DNA from: Flavobacterium acetivorans
GTDB taxonomy: Bacteria > Bacteroidota > Bacteroidia > Flavobacteriales > Flavobacteriaceae
DNA: 64,000 bases
NCBI RefSeq assembly: GCF_020911885.1
Contig: NZ_CP087132.1
Coordinates: 2,976,001 to 3,040,000 of the forward strand
Reading direction: 5' to 3'
A program made the translations under genes and the position numbers. The notes beneath the pieces are model-generated. The model was not told the DNA's origin, did no database searches, and saw only the letters and a program-made list of their open reading frames with translations. This document shows, in pieces, positions 54,550 to 64,000 of the stretch (within the stretch, counting starts at the first letter, position 1; each line of letters begins with the position of its first letter).

Positions 54550-55662
54550 ATGTCCTTATCCGAAATAATAATCGAGCGAATAAAAAAGGAAGGACCTCTC
54601 TCTTTTCGGGATTTTATGGAAATGGCGCTTTATTATCCAAAACTAGGCTATTATAATTCAGTTCAAAATAAAATAGGCGCCAATGGAGACTTTTATACCA
54701 GCGCCAATCTTTCGGCTTCATTTGGAGCCATGATTGGTCGCCAAATAGAAGAAATGTGGCAAATTTTAGACAAAAAACCTTTCAAAATTGTTGAATATGG
54801 CGCAGGAACGGGTCTTTTATGTCATGACATATTAGATTATCTTAAAAATAATTCTCTTCTATACGACAAGCTACATTATTGTATCATAGAGAAAAGTGTT
54901 GCTATGCAGGAAATAGAAAAAAAATATCTTCTGGAAAAAGTAAGTTGGTACGCTTCAATTCAAGACATTCCTGAAATTAACGGCTGTATTTTATCCAATG
55001 AATTGGTTGATAATTTTTCGGTGCATCAGGTTGTTATGGAAAACCAACTAAAAGAAGTTTATGTGGATTATAATAAGGGTTTTAAAGAAATATTAGTTCC
55101 TGCCAAGAAAGCGCTTATTGCTTATTTTCAAGCTTTTGATATCAAATTACCAAAAGGATTTCGAACCGAAGTGAATTTGGACGCCATCTCGTGGATAAAG
55201 GAAGTATCCCGATTTTTAAAGAAAGGCTATGTAATTACTATTGACTATGGCGCTTCGGCTTCAGAATTATACACCGATCGCAGGAGTTGTGGGACACTTT
55301 TATGCTACAACAAACACCAAAAAAATGACAATCCTTATCAATATATTGGAAGTCAAGATATCACCACACACACTAATTTCACTGCCCTGTCCCAATGGGG
55401 TTTTGCCTGCGGATTGGATTATTGCGGAATGACAGATCAAACCAATTTCCTGACCGCTCTTGGCATCAAAGAATACCACAATACAACTTTAACTAATACT
55501 AACAACAACTCGCAGACCAAAATTCACGAATCCTACATCAATTATGGATTACTGATGAGTTTGGGGCTAAAATTCAAAGTCTTAGTTCAACAAAAAGGAG
55601 CACCTAAATTTCCGTTATCTGGGCTTAGATTTGCCAATTCTAGTGGTATACATAGGTATTGA
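54550..55662 (+). CDS. MidA-like SAM-dependent methyltransferase
   Basis: A 370-residue protein of the COG1565/DUF185 family, whose mitochondrial member NDUFAF7 methylates an Arg of complex I. It shows FRDFMEMALYYPKLGYY, GDFYTSANLSASFGAMIGRQIEEMW, the SAM site VEYGAGTGLLCHDIL, CILSNELVDNFSVHQV and VITIDYGASASELYT. The frame is complete. The role in bacteria is not established; protein arginine methylation is the best guess. dnaX follows in the same direction. Confidence 0.88.
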   Translation: MSLSEIIIERIKKEGPLSFRDFMEMALYYPKLGYYNSVQNKIGANGDFYTSANLSASFGAMIGRQIEEMWQILDKKPFKIVEYGAGTGLLCHDILDYLKNNSLLYDKLHYCIIEKSVAMQEIEKKYLLEKVSWYASIQDIPEINGCILSNELVDNFSVHQVVMENQLKEVYVDYNKGFKEILVPAKKALIAYFQAFDIKLPKGFRTEVNLDAISWIKEVSRFLKKGYVITIDYGASASELYTDRRSCGTLLCYNKHQKNDNPYQYIGSQDITTHTNFTALSQWGFACGLDYCGMTDQTNFLTALGIKEYHNTTLTNTNNNSQTKIHESYINYGLLMSLGLKFKVLVQQKGAPKFPLSGLRFANSSGIHRY

Positions 55663-55739
55663 AATAACAGCTAATTCTTAGAATCAGATTAATTTGAGAA
55701 TTAAACAAAGTATCATTTTCATAATATAATTCCAATGCC

Positions 55740-55747
55740 TATATTTG
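55740..55747 (+). promoter_or_regulatory. -7 element of dnaX
   Basis: TATATTTG ends 13 nt before the first ATG of dnaX. Confidence 0.6.
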
Positions 55748-55760
55748 CTTTCGAATAGAA

Positions 55761-57496
55761 ATGCTAATGGAACAGTTTATAGTATCGGCTCGTAAATACC
55801 GCCCACAAACCTTTAATGATGTTGTGGGACAAAAAGCCATCACCAATACTTTATTGAATGCTATAGACAGCAACCACCTTGCTTCTGCTCTATTATTTAC
55901 CGGGCCTCGTGGTGTTGGAAAAACAACTTGCGCACGAATATTGGCTCGTAAAATTAACCAACCGGGTTATGATGATCCCAATGAAGATTTTGCTTTTAAT
56001 GTCTTTGAACTGGATGCCGCCTCAAACAACTCTGTTGATGATATTCGAAATCTGATTGATCAGGTTCGAATTCCACCCCAAACCGGAAAATATAAAGTTT
56101 ATATTATTGACGAGGTCCACATGTTATCTTCGGCAGCATTTAATGCTTTCCTAAAAACATTAGAAGAACCGCCAAAGCATGCCATTTTTATTTTGGCAAC
56201 GACCGAAAAACACAAAATCATACCAACGATACTTTCACGTTGTCAGATATTTGATTTCAAAAGAATCACCGTTAAAGACGCCAAAGAACACCTAGCCGAA
56301 GTAGCCACTAGTCAAGGAGTAATTTTTGAAGACGACGCCTTACATATTATCGCTCAAAAGGCCGATGGTGCGATGCGTGATGCCTTATCCATTTTTGACA
56401 GAGTTGTTTCCTATTGCGGAACAAATCTTACACGTCAGGCCGTTACCGAGAATCTTAATGTGCTCGATTTTGAGACATACATTACGATTACAGATTTAAT
56501 TCTTGAAAATAAAATCCCAGATTTGCTTTTGGCATTCAATGATATTTTAGCCAAAGGCTTTGACAGTCATCATTTTGTTTCGGGACTAGCTTCGCATTTT
56601 AGAGATTTATTGGTCAGCAAAACGCCCTCTACCCTTTCCTTATTAGAAGTTGGAGAACAAGCCCAAAAAATGTATGGCTTGCAAGCTCAGAAATCCAGTG
56701 CCGATTTTTTATTGAAAGGTATCGCTATTGCAAATGATTGTGATCTAAAATACAAATTAAGTCAAAATCAACGCTTGCTTGTTGAACTTTGCTTGATGCA
56801 ACTTGCCTCTATCACTTTTGATGGAGAAAAAAAAAAGTTGACACCTTTATAATTCCGCCCAGCTATTTTAAAAAAAATGATTATTCTATAGCAGATCAAA
56901 CTAAAACTGCTGCTATTCCTGATATTTCTATAAATCCTGTAGTTAAAACTGCTGAAATCCCAGCCGAAAAGCAGCCTGAAAAAGTAGCTGTAGTTTCGAT
57001 ATCAAAAACCGATGTCGCGGCCTCTAACGAACCAAAAATTTCAGCCTTTTCGCTATCCAGTATTCGTGCCAAAAAAGCATTGGAACAAAACAGTAAACCG
57101 ATAATCAGAGAAACTGCGCATTTACCTACAGAAGCCTTTACAGAAACTGAAATGTTATTGCAATGGACAAAGTACGCACAACGCCTAGGAGATAAAGGTT
57201 ACAAAATAATGGAATCCTTATTACTTATCAATGATCCGGTTTTGAAAGGCACGTCCATTAGCATCGAACTACCTAATGAGGGTTCTAAATTGGATTTTGA
57301 AAAAGAAATGAACGGTCTTTTAGGACACCTGAGAGGACATTTACACAATCATGACATCACCATTGAAGTTATTGTAAATGAAAGCTTCGAGAGCCGAAAA
57401 ACCTTTAACGACCAAGATCGTTACAATAGGCTGCATGAAATAAACCCAAACATTGAACTTCTAAGAACTACCTTCGGATTGGATTTAGACGCTTAA
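55761..57496 (+). CDS. dnaX: DNA polymerase III gamma/tau subunit with a -1 frameshift
   Basis: The clamp-loader ATPase. Zero-frame residues 1-363 carry YRPQTFNDVVGQ, Walker A GPRGVGKTTCARIL, the DEVHMLS box, SRCQ (sensor 1/arginine finger) and the helical collar. They stop at 56852, soon after a run of ten A. In the -1 frame the protein continues from 56837 to 57496 (VDTFIIPPSYFKKND..., a Pro/Lys linker, then FTETEMLLQWTKYAQRLGDKGY and the tau C-terminal domain ending GLDLDA). The slip signal A AAA AAG is the one used in E. coli dnaX. A full-length product would be about 578 residues, normal for tau. Either programmed slippage makes both forms, or it is a sequencing or genuine indel; both frames look under coding constraint. 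Confidence 0.85.
56827..56837 (+). promoter_or_regulatory. dnaX slippery sequence (ten A then G)
   Basis: The zero frame reads GAA AAA AAA AAG TTG ACA CCT TTA TAA, so a X XXY YYZ heptamer A AAA AAG (56831-56837) lies in the correct register. The zero-frame product (363 residues) would be the gamma-like form. Confidence 0.75.
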
Positions 57497-57691
57497 TTTA
57501 ATCGTATTCAAGACTAAATCAATCTCTATTAAAAAATCCAAAAGAGAGCTAGCAGAAGTAATCCATAGATTACAGTATTTACTTTTGAAACTCTCAAGAT
57601 CAAAATAAACCAAAACTAGCAAATTCTTTTTGCAAGTAGAATTCCTTGTCTTAAAATTAAAAACACCATTACCAAAAGAGTAGAAACAAAA

Positions 57692-57719
57692 AAAGCCCCA
57701 CATTGCTGTGGAGCTTTCT
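57692..57719 (-). terminator. Terminator of rpsA
   Basis: On the minus strand GAAAGCTCCACA and TGTGGGGCTTT pair with a 4-nt loop, followed by TTTTTTTG. Confidence 0.8.
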
Positions 57720-57740
57720 AGTATTTAGAAAATCAAGAAA

Positions 57741-59519
57741 TTATTTTTTCTCTGATTTTTCCATTTTAGCTTTCAATGCAGCCAATACATCATTGTTGTC
57801 TCCTAAAGTTGCAGCTGGTGCATTTGTAGTAGATGTAGATGAAGTATTTTCAGTTGCAGCTTTCACGTTTTTCTCTTCTTCTTCACGGAAGATAGCAGTG
57901 TGAGATGCAACTACTCTTTTGAATTCTTTATTGAATTCAATTACTTTGAAATCAGCAGTATCCCCTTTTTTCAATTTCTTTCCGTCTTCTTTTTCAAGGT
58001 GACGAGTTGGAATGAAAGCAACGATATCATCTCCGAATTCTACAGTAGCTCCTTTGTCAACAATTTCAGAAATTTCACCATTGTGGATAGTTCCTACAGC
58101 GAAAGAATCTTCGTATTGATCCCAAGGATTAGCAGTAGTTTGTTTGTGACCTAAAGATAATTTACGTCCGTCAACATCTAATTCTAATACAACTACATCC
58201 AATTTTTCACCAACGTTTACAAACTCAGATGGGTGTTTGATTTTCTTAGTCCAAGAAAGGTCAGAAATGTAGATTAATCCATCAATTCCTTCTTCTAATT
58301 CTACGAAAATACCAAAGTTTGTAAAGTTTCTAACGATACCTGTATGTTTAGAACCTACTGGGTATTTAGAAGTGATATCAGTCCATGGATCTTGAGTCAA
58401 TTGTTTGATACCTAATGACATTTTACGGTCATCTCTATCTAAAGTTAAGATAACAGCTTCAACAACATCTCCAACTTTCACGAAGTCCTGAGCAGAACGT
58501 AAGTGAGTTGACCATGACATTTCAGAAACGTGGATTAAACCTTCAACACCTTCAGCAACTTCGATAAATGCACCGTAATCAGCGATTACAACTACTTTAC
58601 CTTTTACTTTATCACCAATAGTTAAATTAGCATCTAAAGCATCCCATGGGTGAGCGTTTAATTGTTTCAATCCTAATTGAATTCTTGTTTTCTCATCATC
58701 GAAATCAAGGATTACAACGTTTAATTTTTGGTCTAATTCAAGAACTTCACTTGGGTGGTTGATTCTACTCCAAGAAAGGTCAGTAATGTGAATTAATCCG
58801 TCAACACCACCTAAGTCAATGAACACACCATAAGAAGTAATGTTTTTAACAACACCTTCTAATACTTGTCCTTTTTGTAATTGACCGATGATTTCTTTTT
58901 TCTGTACTTCAATATCCGCTTCAATAAGCGCTTTGTGAGATACAACAACGTTTTTGAATTCGTGGTTGATTTTTACCACTTTGAATTCCATTGTTTTGTT
59001 TACGTATACATCGTAGTCTCTAATTGGCTTAACGTCAATTTGAGATCCTGGTAAGAAAGCTTCAATACCGAAAACGTCAACGATCATACCACCTTTAGTT
59101 CTGCATTTTACAAAACCATTAACGATTTCTCCTGTTTCGTTTGCAGCAATAACTCTATCCCATGATTTGATAGTACGTGCTTTTCTGTGAGACAATACTA
59201 ATTGACCTGTTTTATCCTCACGGATGTCAATCAATACTTCTACTTTGTCACCTACTTTTAAGTTTGGGTTGTAACGGAATTCGTTCAATGAAATAACACC
59301 TTCCGATTTTGCGTTGATATCAACGATAACGTCTCTATCTGTAATTCTAACAACTACACCTTCTACTACTTCTTCTTGATCAGTAGCGATGAAAGTTTTT
59401 GAAACTAGTTCTTCGAATTCTAATAAGTTTTTCTCATCAACTACATCAATTCCTTCTTCGAAATTGTGCCAGTTAAAATTAGCTAAAAACTCTTCTTGTG
59501 ATTTTAATTGTTCAGACAT
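57741..59519 (-). CDS. rpsA: 30S ribosomal protein S1
   Basis: A 592-residue RNA-binding protein with six S1 (OB-fold) domains, starting near residues 50, 135, 215, 300, 388 and 475 (for example VLEGVVKNITSYGVFIDLGG and HTGIVRNFTNFGIFVELEEG, each followed by GLIHITDLSW-type motifs). The C-terminal tail is Ala/Thr/Asn-rich and low complexity. It brings mRNAs to ribosomes that lack strong Shine-Dalgarno pairing, the typical situation in Bacteroidota. Single gene with a strong terminator. Confidence 0.95.
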   Translation of the reverse strand: MSEQLKSQEEFLANFNWHNFEEGIDVVDEKNLLEFEELVSKTFIATDQEEVVEGVVVRITDRDVIVDINAKSEGVISLNEFRYNPNLKVGDKVEVLIDIREDKTGQLVLSHRKARTIKSWDRVIAANETGEIVNGFVKCRTKGGMIVDVFGIEAFLPGSQIDVKPIRDYDVYVNKTMEFKVVKINHEFKNVVVSHKALIEADIEVQKKEIIGQLQKGQVLEGVVKNITSYGVFIDLGGVDGLIHITDLSWSRINHPSEVLELDQKLNVVILDFDDEKTRIQLGLKQLNAHPWDALDANLTIGDKVKGKVVVIADYGAFIEVAEGVEGLIHVSEMSWSTHLRSAQDFVKVGDVVEAVILTLDRDDRKMSLGIKQLTQDPWTDITSKYPVGSKHTGIVRNFTNFGIFVELEEGIDGLIYISDLSWTKKIKHPSEFVNVGEKLDVVVLELDVDGRKLSLGHKQTTANPWDQYEDSFAVGTIHNGEISEIVDKGATVEFGDDIVAFIPTRHLEKEDGKKLKKGDTADFKVIEFNKEFKRVVASHTAIFREEEEKNVKAATENTSSTSTTNAPAATLGDNNDVLAALKAKMEKSEKK

Positions 59520-59754
59520 GCTGATAAAAATTTGTATTCTGCTTTCTTTGCGTTTCGTAATGCGGTAAAAAAACAGAAGTTGTTTTACATAAATAGTTGA
59601 ATCCTAAAGGAAACGCTCATCGCCAAAAGGACTGCAAAAGTAATTCTTTTATGTGAAACAACAAAATATTTTAAAAAAGATGTAATAACAACGGGTAAAA
59701 ACATAACCCGCTGACAATCAACACATCTAAACAAGACTCTTTTGATAATAAAAA
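59520..59754. other. rpsA upstream region
   Basis: No gene. It probably holds the rpsA promoter and leader, but I see no exact TAnnTTTG in the expected position. Confidence 0.35.
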
Positions 59755-59784
59755 AACCCGATAAATTTTGAAATCTATCGGGTT
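59755..59784 (-). terminator. Terminator of the nucleoside transporter gene
   Basis: AACCCGATAGATTT and AAATTTATCGGGTT-type arms form a stem on the minus strand followed by TTTTTTA. Confidence 0.75.
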
Positions 59785-59804
59785 GTAATATTTAGAAGTA
59801 ATTC

Positions 59805-61181
59805 TTAATGACTCAAATTCTCTATCTCTTTCGGATCGTGTTTGTGTTTAAACAATATTGCAAAAGCGATTGCAATAACTAAGGCATAAGCCGCAAATGA
59901 CAACCAGATGGTATGCCAATCCTTCATTAAAATTTCGCTACTAAAAACACCATCGGCAGAAATTGTATTGCCGTGACTTTTTACAAAATCCAGCATTTTA
60001 GAATTATTCGAATCTGTTTGTAAAAAACCTGCTAATTCAGTTGTATTCTGGAATGATTTGGTAAAAAAACGATCAATTGCCCATCCTGATGTCAAACTTC
60101 CAAAAACAGCTCCCACGCCGTTAGTCATCATCATAAATAATCCTTGTGCTGAAGAACGTATTTTAGAATCAGTATTACTTTCTACAAATAAAGAACCGGA
60201 AATATTAAAGAAATCAAATGCCATTCCGTAAACAATACAAGACATGATAATCATCCATAAACCATTTACAGGATCTCCAAAAGCAAATAAGCCAAAACGC
60301 AATACCCAAGCGAACATGCTAATTAGCATTACTTGCTTGATCCCAAAACGTCTTAAGAAAAACGGAATTGCCAAAATAAATAAGGTTTCAGAAACCTGAG
60401 AAATTGACATTATAATCGTAGAATATTGAATCACGAAAGAATCGGCATATTTTGGAAAATGTTTGAACTCATCCAAAAAAACATCTCCATAAGCATTTGT
60501 TAGCTGTAAAGCACCTCCTAAAAACATGGAAAACACAAAAAACAAAGCCATTTTGTAATTACCAAATAATTTAAAAGCCTCTAAACCTAAGGTCTCAACC
60601 CAAGAAGCATTCTCTTTAGTTAAGCGTTGCGGCTTACATTTTGGCAAAGTAAACGAATAAAAACCTAGTATTAAAGCCCCTATTCCTGCAATATAAAACT
60701 GGTATTCCGTAGCCTTGCTTCCGCTTAAATTAGTTATCCACATAGCTGCAATAAATCCAATAGTCCCCCAAACACGAATAGGTGGAAAATCCTTCACTAT
60801 ATTTTTATTATTCAATTTCAATGAAGTATAGGAAATCGAATTACTTAAAGCAATGGTAGGCATGTAACAACACATGGCAGCAAACATCACATATATAAAG
60901 TTATCTGGAGTTGTTACCTCAGTAATACCAAATAAAACCACAGCATATAAAATATGCAAAACACCATATAATTTCTCAGCATTCACCCACCTATCGGCGA
61001 TAATCCCAGTTAAAGTTGGCATAAATAAAGAAGCAATTCCCATGGTTCCAAAAACTAAACCAAACTGAGTGCCTTCCCAATTTTTAGTTCCAAACCAATA
61101 ATTCCCAATTGTAATAAGCCAAGCTCCCCAAACAAAAAACTGAAGAAAACTCATTATCACCAACCTATTTTTAATTCCCAT
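59805..61181 (-). CDS. Nucleoside:proton symporter (NupG/XapB-like MFS)
   Basis: A 458-residue inner-membrane transporter with about 12 membrane helices. It starts with NRLVIMSFLQFFVWGAWLITIGNYW, then FGTMGIASLFMPTLTGIIADRWVNAEKLYG, the loop signature of the nucleoside:H+ symporter family. FNISGSLFVESNTDSKIRSSAQGLFMMMTNG is a second family block. A soluble loop near residues 370-410 is longer than in E. coli NupG. Substrates are probably nucleosides. Confidence 0.88.
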   Translation of the reverse strand: MGIKNRLVIMSFLQFFVWGAWLITIGNYWFGTKNWEGTQFGLVFGTMGIASLFMPTLTGIIADRWVNAEKLYGVLHILYAVVLFGITEVTTPDNFIYVMFAAMCCYMPTIALSNSISYTSLKLNNKNIVKDFPPIRVWGTIGFIAAMWITNLSGSKATEYQFYIAGIGALILGFYSFTLPKCKPQRLTKENASWVETLGLEAFKLFGNYKMALFFVFSMFLGGALQLTNAYGDVFLDEFKHFPKYADSFVIQYSTIIMSISQVSETLFILAIPFFLRRFGIKQVMLISMFAWVLRFGLFAFGDPVNGLWMIIMSCIVYGMAFDFFNISGSLFVESNTDSKIRSSAQGLFMMMTNGVGAVFGSLTSGWAIDRFFTKSFQNTTELAGFLQTDSNNSKMLDFVKSHGNTISADGVFSSEILMKDWHTIWLSFAAYALVIAIAFAILFKHKHDPKEIENLSH

Positions 61182-61256
61182 AAGATGAATTGTATTTTAT
61201 ATTTTGAAAAAAGAACAAGGCGTAAATCTAATATTAAAAATAAGATTTACAAAAAA

Positions 61257-61952
61257 TTATATCGTTTTAGTAATCTCATCAATTAATTCCAACACGGCTT
61301 TAAACTGCTCTTCTCTTGTAAGGTAAGAATTATCAATTTCCACAGCGTCCTCGGCTTTTACTAGCGGCGAATTACTTCTGTGTGTATCAATATAATCGCG
61401 TTCTTCCACATTTTTCAAAACTTCTTCATAGGATACCTTATCTCCTTTTTGTTGTAATTCGTCAAAACGTCTTTGTGCGCGAGTGCTGGCACTTGCTGTC
61501 ATGAATATTTTAAGTTCAGCATCCGGAAAAACTACTGTCCCGATGTCTCTTCCATCCATAACAATCCCTTTATTTTTTCCCATTTCTTTCTGTTGCTCCA
61601 CTAATTTAGCACGAACATCGGATAGTTCAGCCACCTTGCTCACAAAGCGAGATACTTCTATAGTTCTGATTTCTTTTTCTACATTCACCTCATTCAGATA
61701 CATTTCGGCAAAACCTAAATCAGGATTAAATTTGAATTGTAAGCGAATAGTTGGCAAACTAGCAACTAAGGCTTCTTTATCAAAAAAATCTTCTTTAATA
61801 TAACCGTTTTGCATTGCAAATAAAGCGATAGCCCTATACATTGCACCTGTATCAACATAAACATAACCTAATTCCTTGGCCAATTGTTTTGCCAAAGTAC
61901 TTTTCCCCGTGGATGAAAATCCATCGATAGCAATTGTAATTTTTTTATCCAA
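61257..61952 (-). CDS. cmk: Cytidylate kinase
   Basis: A 231-residue enzyme that phosphorylates CMP and dCMP. It shows the P-loop IAIDGFSSTGKSTLAKQLA, YVDTGAMYRAIALFA, GIVMDGRDIGTVVFPDAELKIFMTAS and the lid RRFDEL...RDYIDTHRSNSPL. The open frame extends to an ATG at 62027, but the added residues (GKEGGKINFRIKINSC...) have no family counterpart. A TTG at 61952, giving MDKKITIAIDG, fits the family start. The start is therefore uncertain. Confidence 0.93.
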   Translation of the reverse strand: MDKKITIAIDGFSSTGKSTLAKQLAKELGYVYVDTGAMYRAIALFAMQNGYIKEDFFDKEALVASLPTIRLQFKFNPDLGFAEMYLNEVNVEKEIRTIEVSRFVSKVAELSDVRAKLVEQQKEMGKNKGIVMDGRDIGTVVFPDAELKIFMTASASTRAQRRFDELQQKGDKVSYEEVLKNVEERDYIDTHRSNSPLVKAEDAVEIDNSYLTREEQFKAVLELIDEITKTI

Positions 61953-62136
61953 AATAGTATTCTTGAAAGTTATGCAACTGTTTATTTTTATTCTAAAATT
62001 AATTTTTCCTCCTTCTTTTCCTAACAAAAGAAGTCCTCATTACGTAAAATCGATTATTAACCGCACGAATTCAAATGCGAAGATAAAATTATAAAATCAG
62101 AAATGATTATTTTCTATTTCAATTTCCAAACAAATA

Positions 62137-62185
62137 AAAATCCAAAACCATCGCTTAATCCTCTTAAGTAATGGTTTTGGATTTT
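62137..62185 (-). terminator. Terminator of lon
   Basis: AAAATCCAAAACCAT (62137-62151) and ATGGTTTTGGATTTT (62171-62185) are perfect 15-nt inverted arms; T-rich sequence follows on the minus strand. Confidence 0.88.
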
Positions 62186-62209
62186 CTATTTTCTAAAAAA
62201 GCTATTTAG

Positions 62210-64000
62210 CTACAATATTTTAGCATTTTTTACCTTTTGGTCTGTAATGGCAATCTTCAAAACTTCGCTCATTTCTTTTACATAATGAAAAGTCAAGCCT
62301 TCAAGATATTGCGGTTTTATTTCATCAATATCACTTTTGTTTTCGTGACAAAGAATAATTTCTTTGATGTTAGCACGTTTAGCCGCCAGGATTTTTTCCT
62401 TGATTCCGCCCACCGGCAATACTTTCCCTCTAAGGGTAATTTCACCCGTCATGGCAATACTTTTCTTTACTCTTTTTTGAGTAAACAAAGAAACCAAAGA
62501 AGTCAACATTGCAATACCGGCACTCGGCCCATCTTTTGGTGTAGCACCTTCCGGAACATGCAAATGAATATTGTATTTTGATAAAATATCCGGATTCAAC
62601 CCTAAAAGTTGCGCATTGGCTTTGATGTATTCTAAAGCAATTGTAGCCGATTCTTTCATTACCGTACCTAAATTTCCGGTAATTGTCATAGTGCCTTTTC
62701 CTGGAGAAATCAAGGATTCAATAAAAAGAATATCTCCTCCTACGCTAGTCCAAGCCAATCCTGTTACAACTCCTGCAACATCGTTACTTTCGTATTTATC
62801 TCTTTCCAATCTAGCAACACCAAGAACTTTCACAATATCTTCATCAGTCACTTTCTTGTTGTACTCTTCTTCCATCGCAACCGATTTGGCTGCATTTCGG
62901 ATTACTTGTGCAATTTTAGCTTCCAATCCTCGAACACCGGATTCACGGGTATAACCTTCGACGATTTTCTCCAATTGTTTTTTTCCAATGGTCAAATCCT
63001 TAGAAGTTAAACCATGTTCTTTTAATTGTCTCGGAAATAAATGCTGACGTGCAATCTCGACTTTTTCTTCGATCGTATAACCTGACATTTTAATAACTTC
63101 CATTCTATCTCGCAATGCCGGTTGAATAGCCGACATATTATTAGAAGTAGCGATAAACATCACTTTTGACAAATCATAGCCCATTTCGAGGAAATTATCG
63201 TAAAAAGAATTGTTTTGTTCCGGATCCAAAACTTCCAATAAAGCCGAGGATGGATCGCCCTGATTGCTATTAGATAATTTATCTATTTCGTCCAAAACAA
63301 AAACTGGATTTGAGGTTCCCGCTTTTTTCAAACTTTGGATAATTCTTCCCGGCATGGCGCCAATATATGTTTTTCTGTGACCGCGAATTTCCGCTTCATC
63401 ACGCAATCCTCCCAAAGAAATTCGCACATATTCTCTACCCAAAGCCTCAGCAATTGATCTTCCTATTGATGTTTTTCCCACTCCCGGAGGTCCTGTCAAG
63501 CAGATAATTGGCGATTTCATATCATTTCGCAGTTTTAAAACAGCCAAATGTTCAATCATTCTTTTCTTAACCTCCTCTAAGCCGCAATGATCCCTGTCCA
63601 AAATCTTTTGAGCATGTTTCAAATCAAAATTATCTTTAGAATACACATTCCAAGGCAATTCTAAAAACAGCTCCAAATAGTTTCTCTGAATTCCAAAATC
63701 AGGCGCTTGAGGATTCATGCGGCGCATTTTAGACAATTCCTTTTCGAAATGTTTTTGTGTCTTTTCGTCCCATTTTTTGGTCTTCGATTTCACGAGCATT
63801 TCGTCCATTTCCTCTTCCTGTGAAACACCTCCCAATTCTTCTTGGATGGTTTTCATTTGTTGATGAAGAAAATATTCTCTTTGTTGTTGGTCTAAATCAA
63901 AGCGAACTTTAGATTGAATATCGTTTTTTAGCTCGAGTTTTTGCAACTCAATATTCATATATCGAAGTGTCTCTAAAGCTCTATCTTTTAAACTATTTAT
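62210..64000 (-). CDS. lon: ATP-dependent Lon protease, 5' end outside the window
   Basis: The C-terminal 596 residues of Lon. The frame continues past the ATG at 63958 without a stop to the window edge ([11 protein letters not shown]), so that ATG is internal and the N-terminal substrate-binding domain lies beyond. The coiled helix ([19 protein letters not shown]), Walker [19 protein letters not shown], Walker [13 protein letters not shown], sensor arginines and the protease domain with catalytic Ser in [12 protein letters not shown] and Lys in [11 protein letters not shown] are present. It degrades misfolded and regulatory proteins, including many antitoxins, in the cytosol. Confidence 0.95.
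   Translation of the reverse strand: MNSLKDRALETLRYMNIELQKLELKNDIQSKVRFDLDQQQREYFLHQQMKTIQEELGGVSQEEEMDEMLVKSKTKKWDEKTQKHFEKELSKMRRMNPQAPDFGIQRNYLELFLELPWNVYSKDNFDLKHAQKILDRDHCGLEEVKKRMIEHLAVLKLRNDMKSPIICLTGPPGVGKTSIGRSIAEALGREYVRISLGGLRDEAEIRGHRKTYIGAMPGRIIQSLKKAGTSNPVFVLDEIDKLSNSNQGDPSSALLEVLDPEQNNSFYDNFLEMGYDLSKVMFIATSNNMSAIQPALRDRMEVIKMSGYTIEEKVEIARQHLFPRQLKEHGLTSKDLTIGKKQLEKIVEGYTRESGVRGLEAKIAQVIRNAAKSVAMEEEYNKKVTDEDIVKVLGVARLERDKYESNDVAGVVTGLAWTSVGGDILFIESLISPGKGTMTITGNLGTVMKESATIALEYIKANAQLLGLNPDILSKYNIHLHVPEGATPKDGPSAGIAMLTSLVSLFTQKRVKKSIAMTGEITLRGKVLPVGGIKEKILAAKRANIKEIILCHENKSDIDEIKPQYLEGLTFHYVKEMSEVLKIAITDQKVKNAKIL

Noticed and set aside
57485..57703. 72-residue open frame between dnaX and the rpsA terminator
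   Set aside because: Overlaps the dnaX end on the opposite strand and lacks promoter or domain.

Overview
The window looks like chromosomal DNA of a Flavobacterium-type Bacteroidota. It is AT-rich, genes lack obvious Shine-Dalgarno sequences, and many start sites have the phylum's promoter signature (TTG or TTTG, 17-21 nt, then TAnnTTTG) just upstream. Gene content agrees: a type II-C CRISPR-Cas9 locus with 46-nt repeats, an ISAon1-type insertion sequence, DUF3822 and DUF417 proteins, an arginine decarboxylase next to a deoxyhypusine-synthase-like enzyme, and an AsnC/Lrp regulator beside a Bacteroidota-type PEP carboxylase. No organism name can be fixed from the sequence alone.

Accessory half (1 to about 26.5 kb). 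It opens with the 3' part of an FAD monooxygenase gene and an uncharacterised HTH-like protein. An XRE regulator / ImmA-IrrE protease / PIN-domain operon follows. Next is a 1.3-kb repeat-rich stretch holding a RecG-like gene that has lost its 5' end to a repeat. A three-gene operon then looks like a toxin-antitoxin-chaperone (TAC) module with a SecB-like chaperone and a perfect palindromic operator over its promoter. After a broken defence-nuclease-like gene comes a 5.06-kb CRISPR array (67 repeats, 66 spacers), then cas2, cas1 and cas9 on the minus strand, and a divergently placed tracrRNA. Beyond lie an XRE regulator, two related MNT/HEPN-like proteins in tandem, a gene-poor repeat region, a DUF3024 protein, a GNAT acetyltransferase, the tail of an old IS and an intact-looking ISAon1-type element. 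A tRNA-Val gene marks the change to core genome.

Core half (about 26.5 to 64 kb). In order: an ABC exporter, proline dehydrogenase, AroB, a 59-residue ORF, a polyamine gene pair, an acidic protein, RecQ, a UDG-superfamily glycosylase, DinB, PEP carboxylase, Lrp/AsnC, an M14-type peptidase divergent from an XRE regulator, PlsC-like acyltransferase, a spermidine-synthase-like protein, a potassium channel, AraC regulator plus DUF417 protein, KdsB, acyltransferase-3, an extradiol dioxygenase, a RecD-like helicase, DUF3822 plus RsmD, a PanE-like reductase, RNase P RNA, two tandem small paralogues, MidA-like methyltransferase, DnaX, ribosomal protein S1, a nucleoside transporter, cytidylate kinase and the C-terminal three quarters of Lon.

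The most notable observation is in the 220 nt between cas9 and its tracrRNA. Just upstream of the anti-repeat is a sense copy of the first 11 nt of the CRISPR repeat, able to fold onto the anti-repeat. The 11 nt before that copy are perfectly complementary to the cas9 promoter region. That is the layout of a natural single-guide RNA, as known for the long tracrRNA of Streptococcus pyogenes (type II-A), here in a type II-C locus. A second notable signal is dnaX: its zero frame ends soon after A AAA AAG within a run of ten A, and the missing tau C-terminus continues in the -1 frame.
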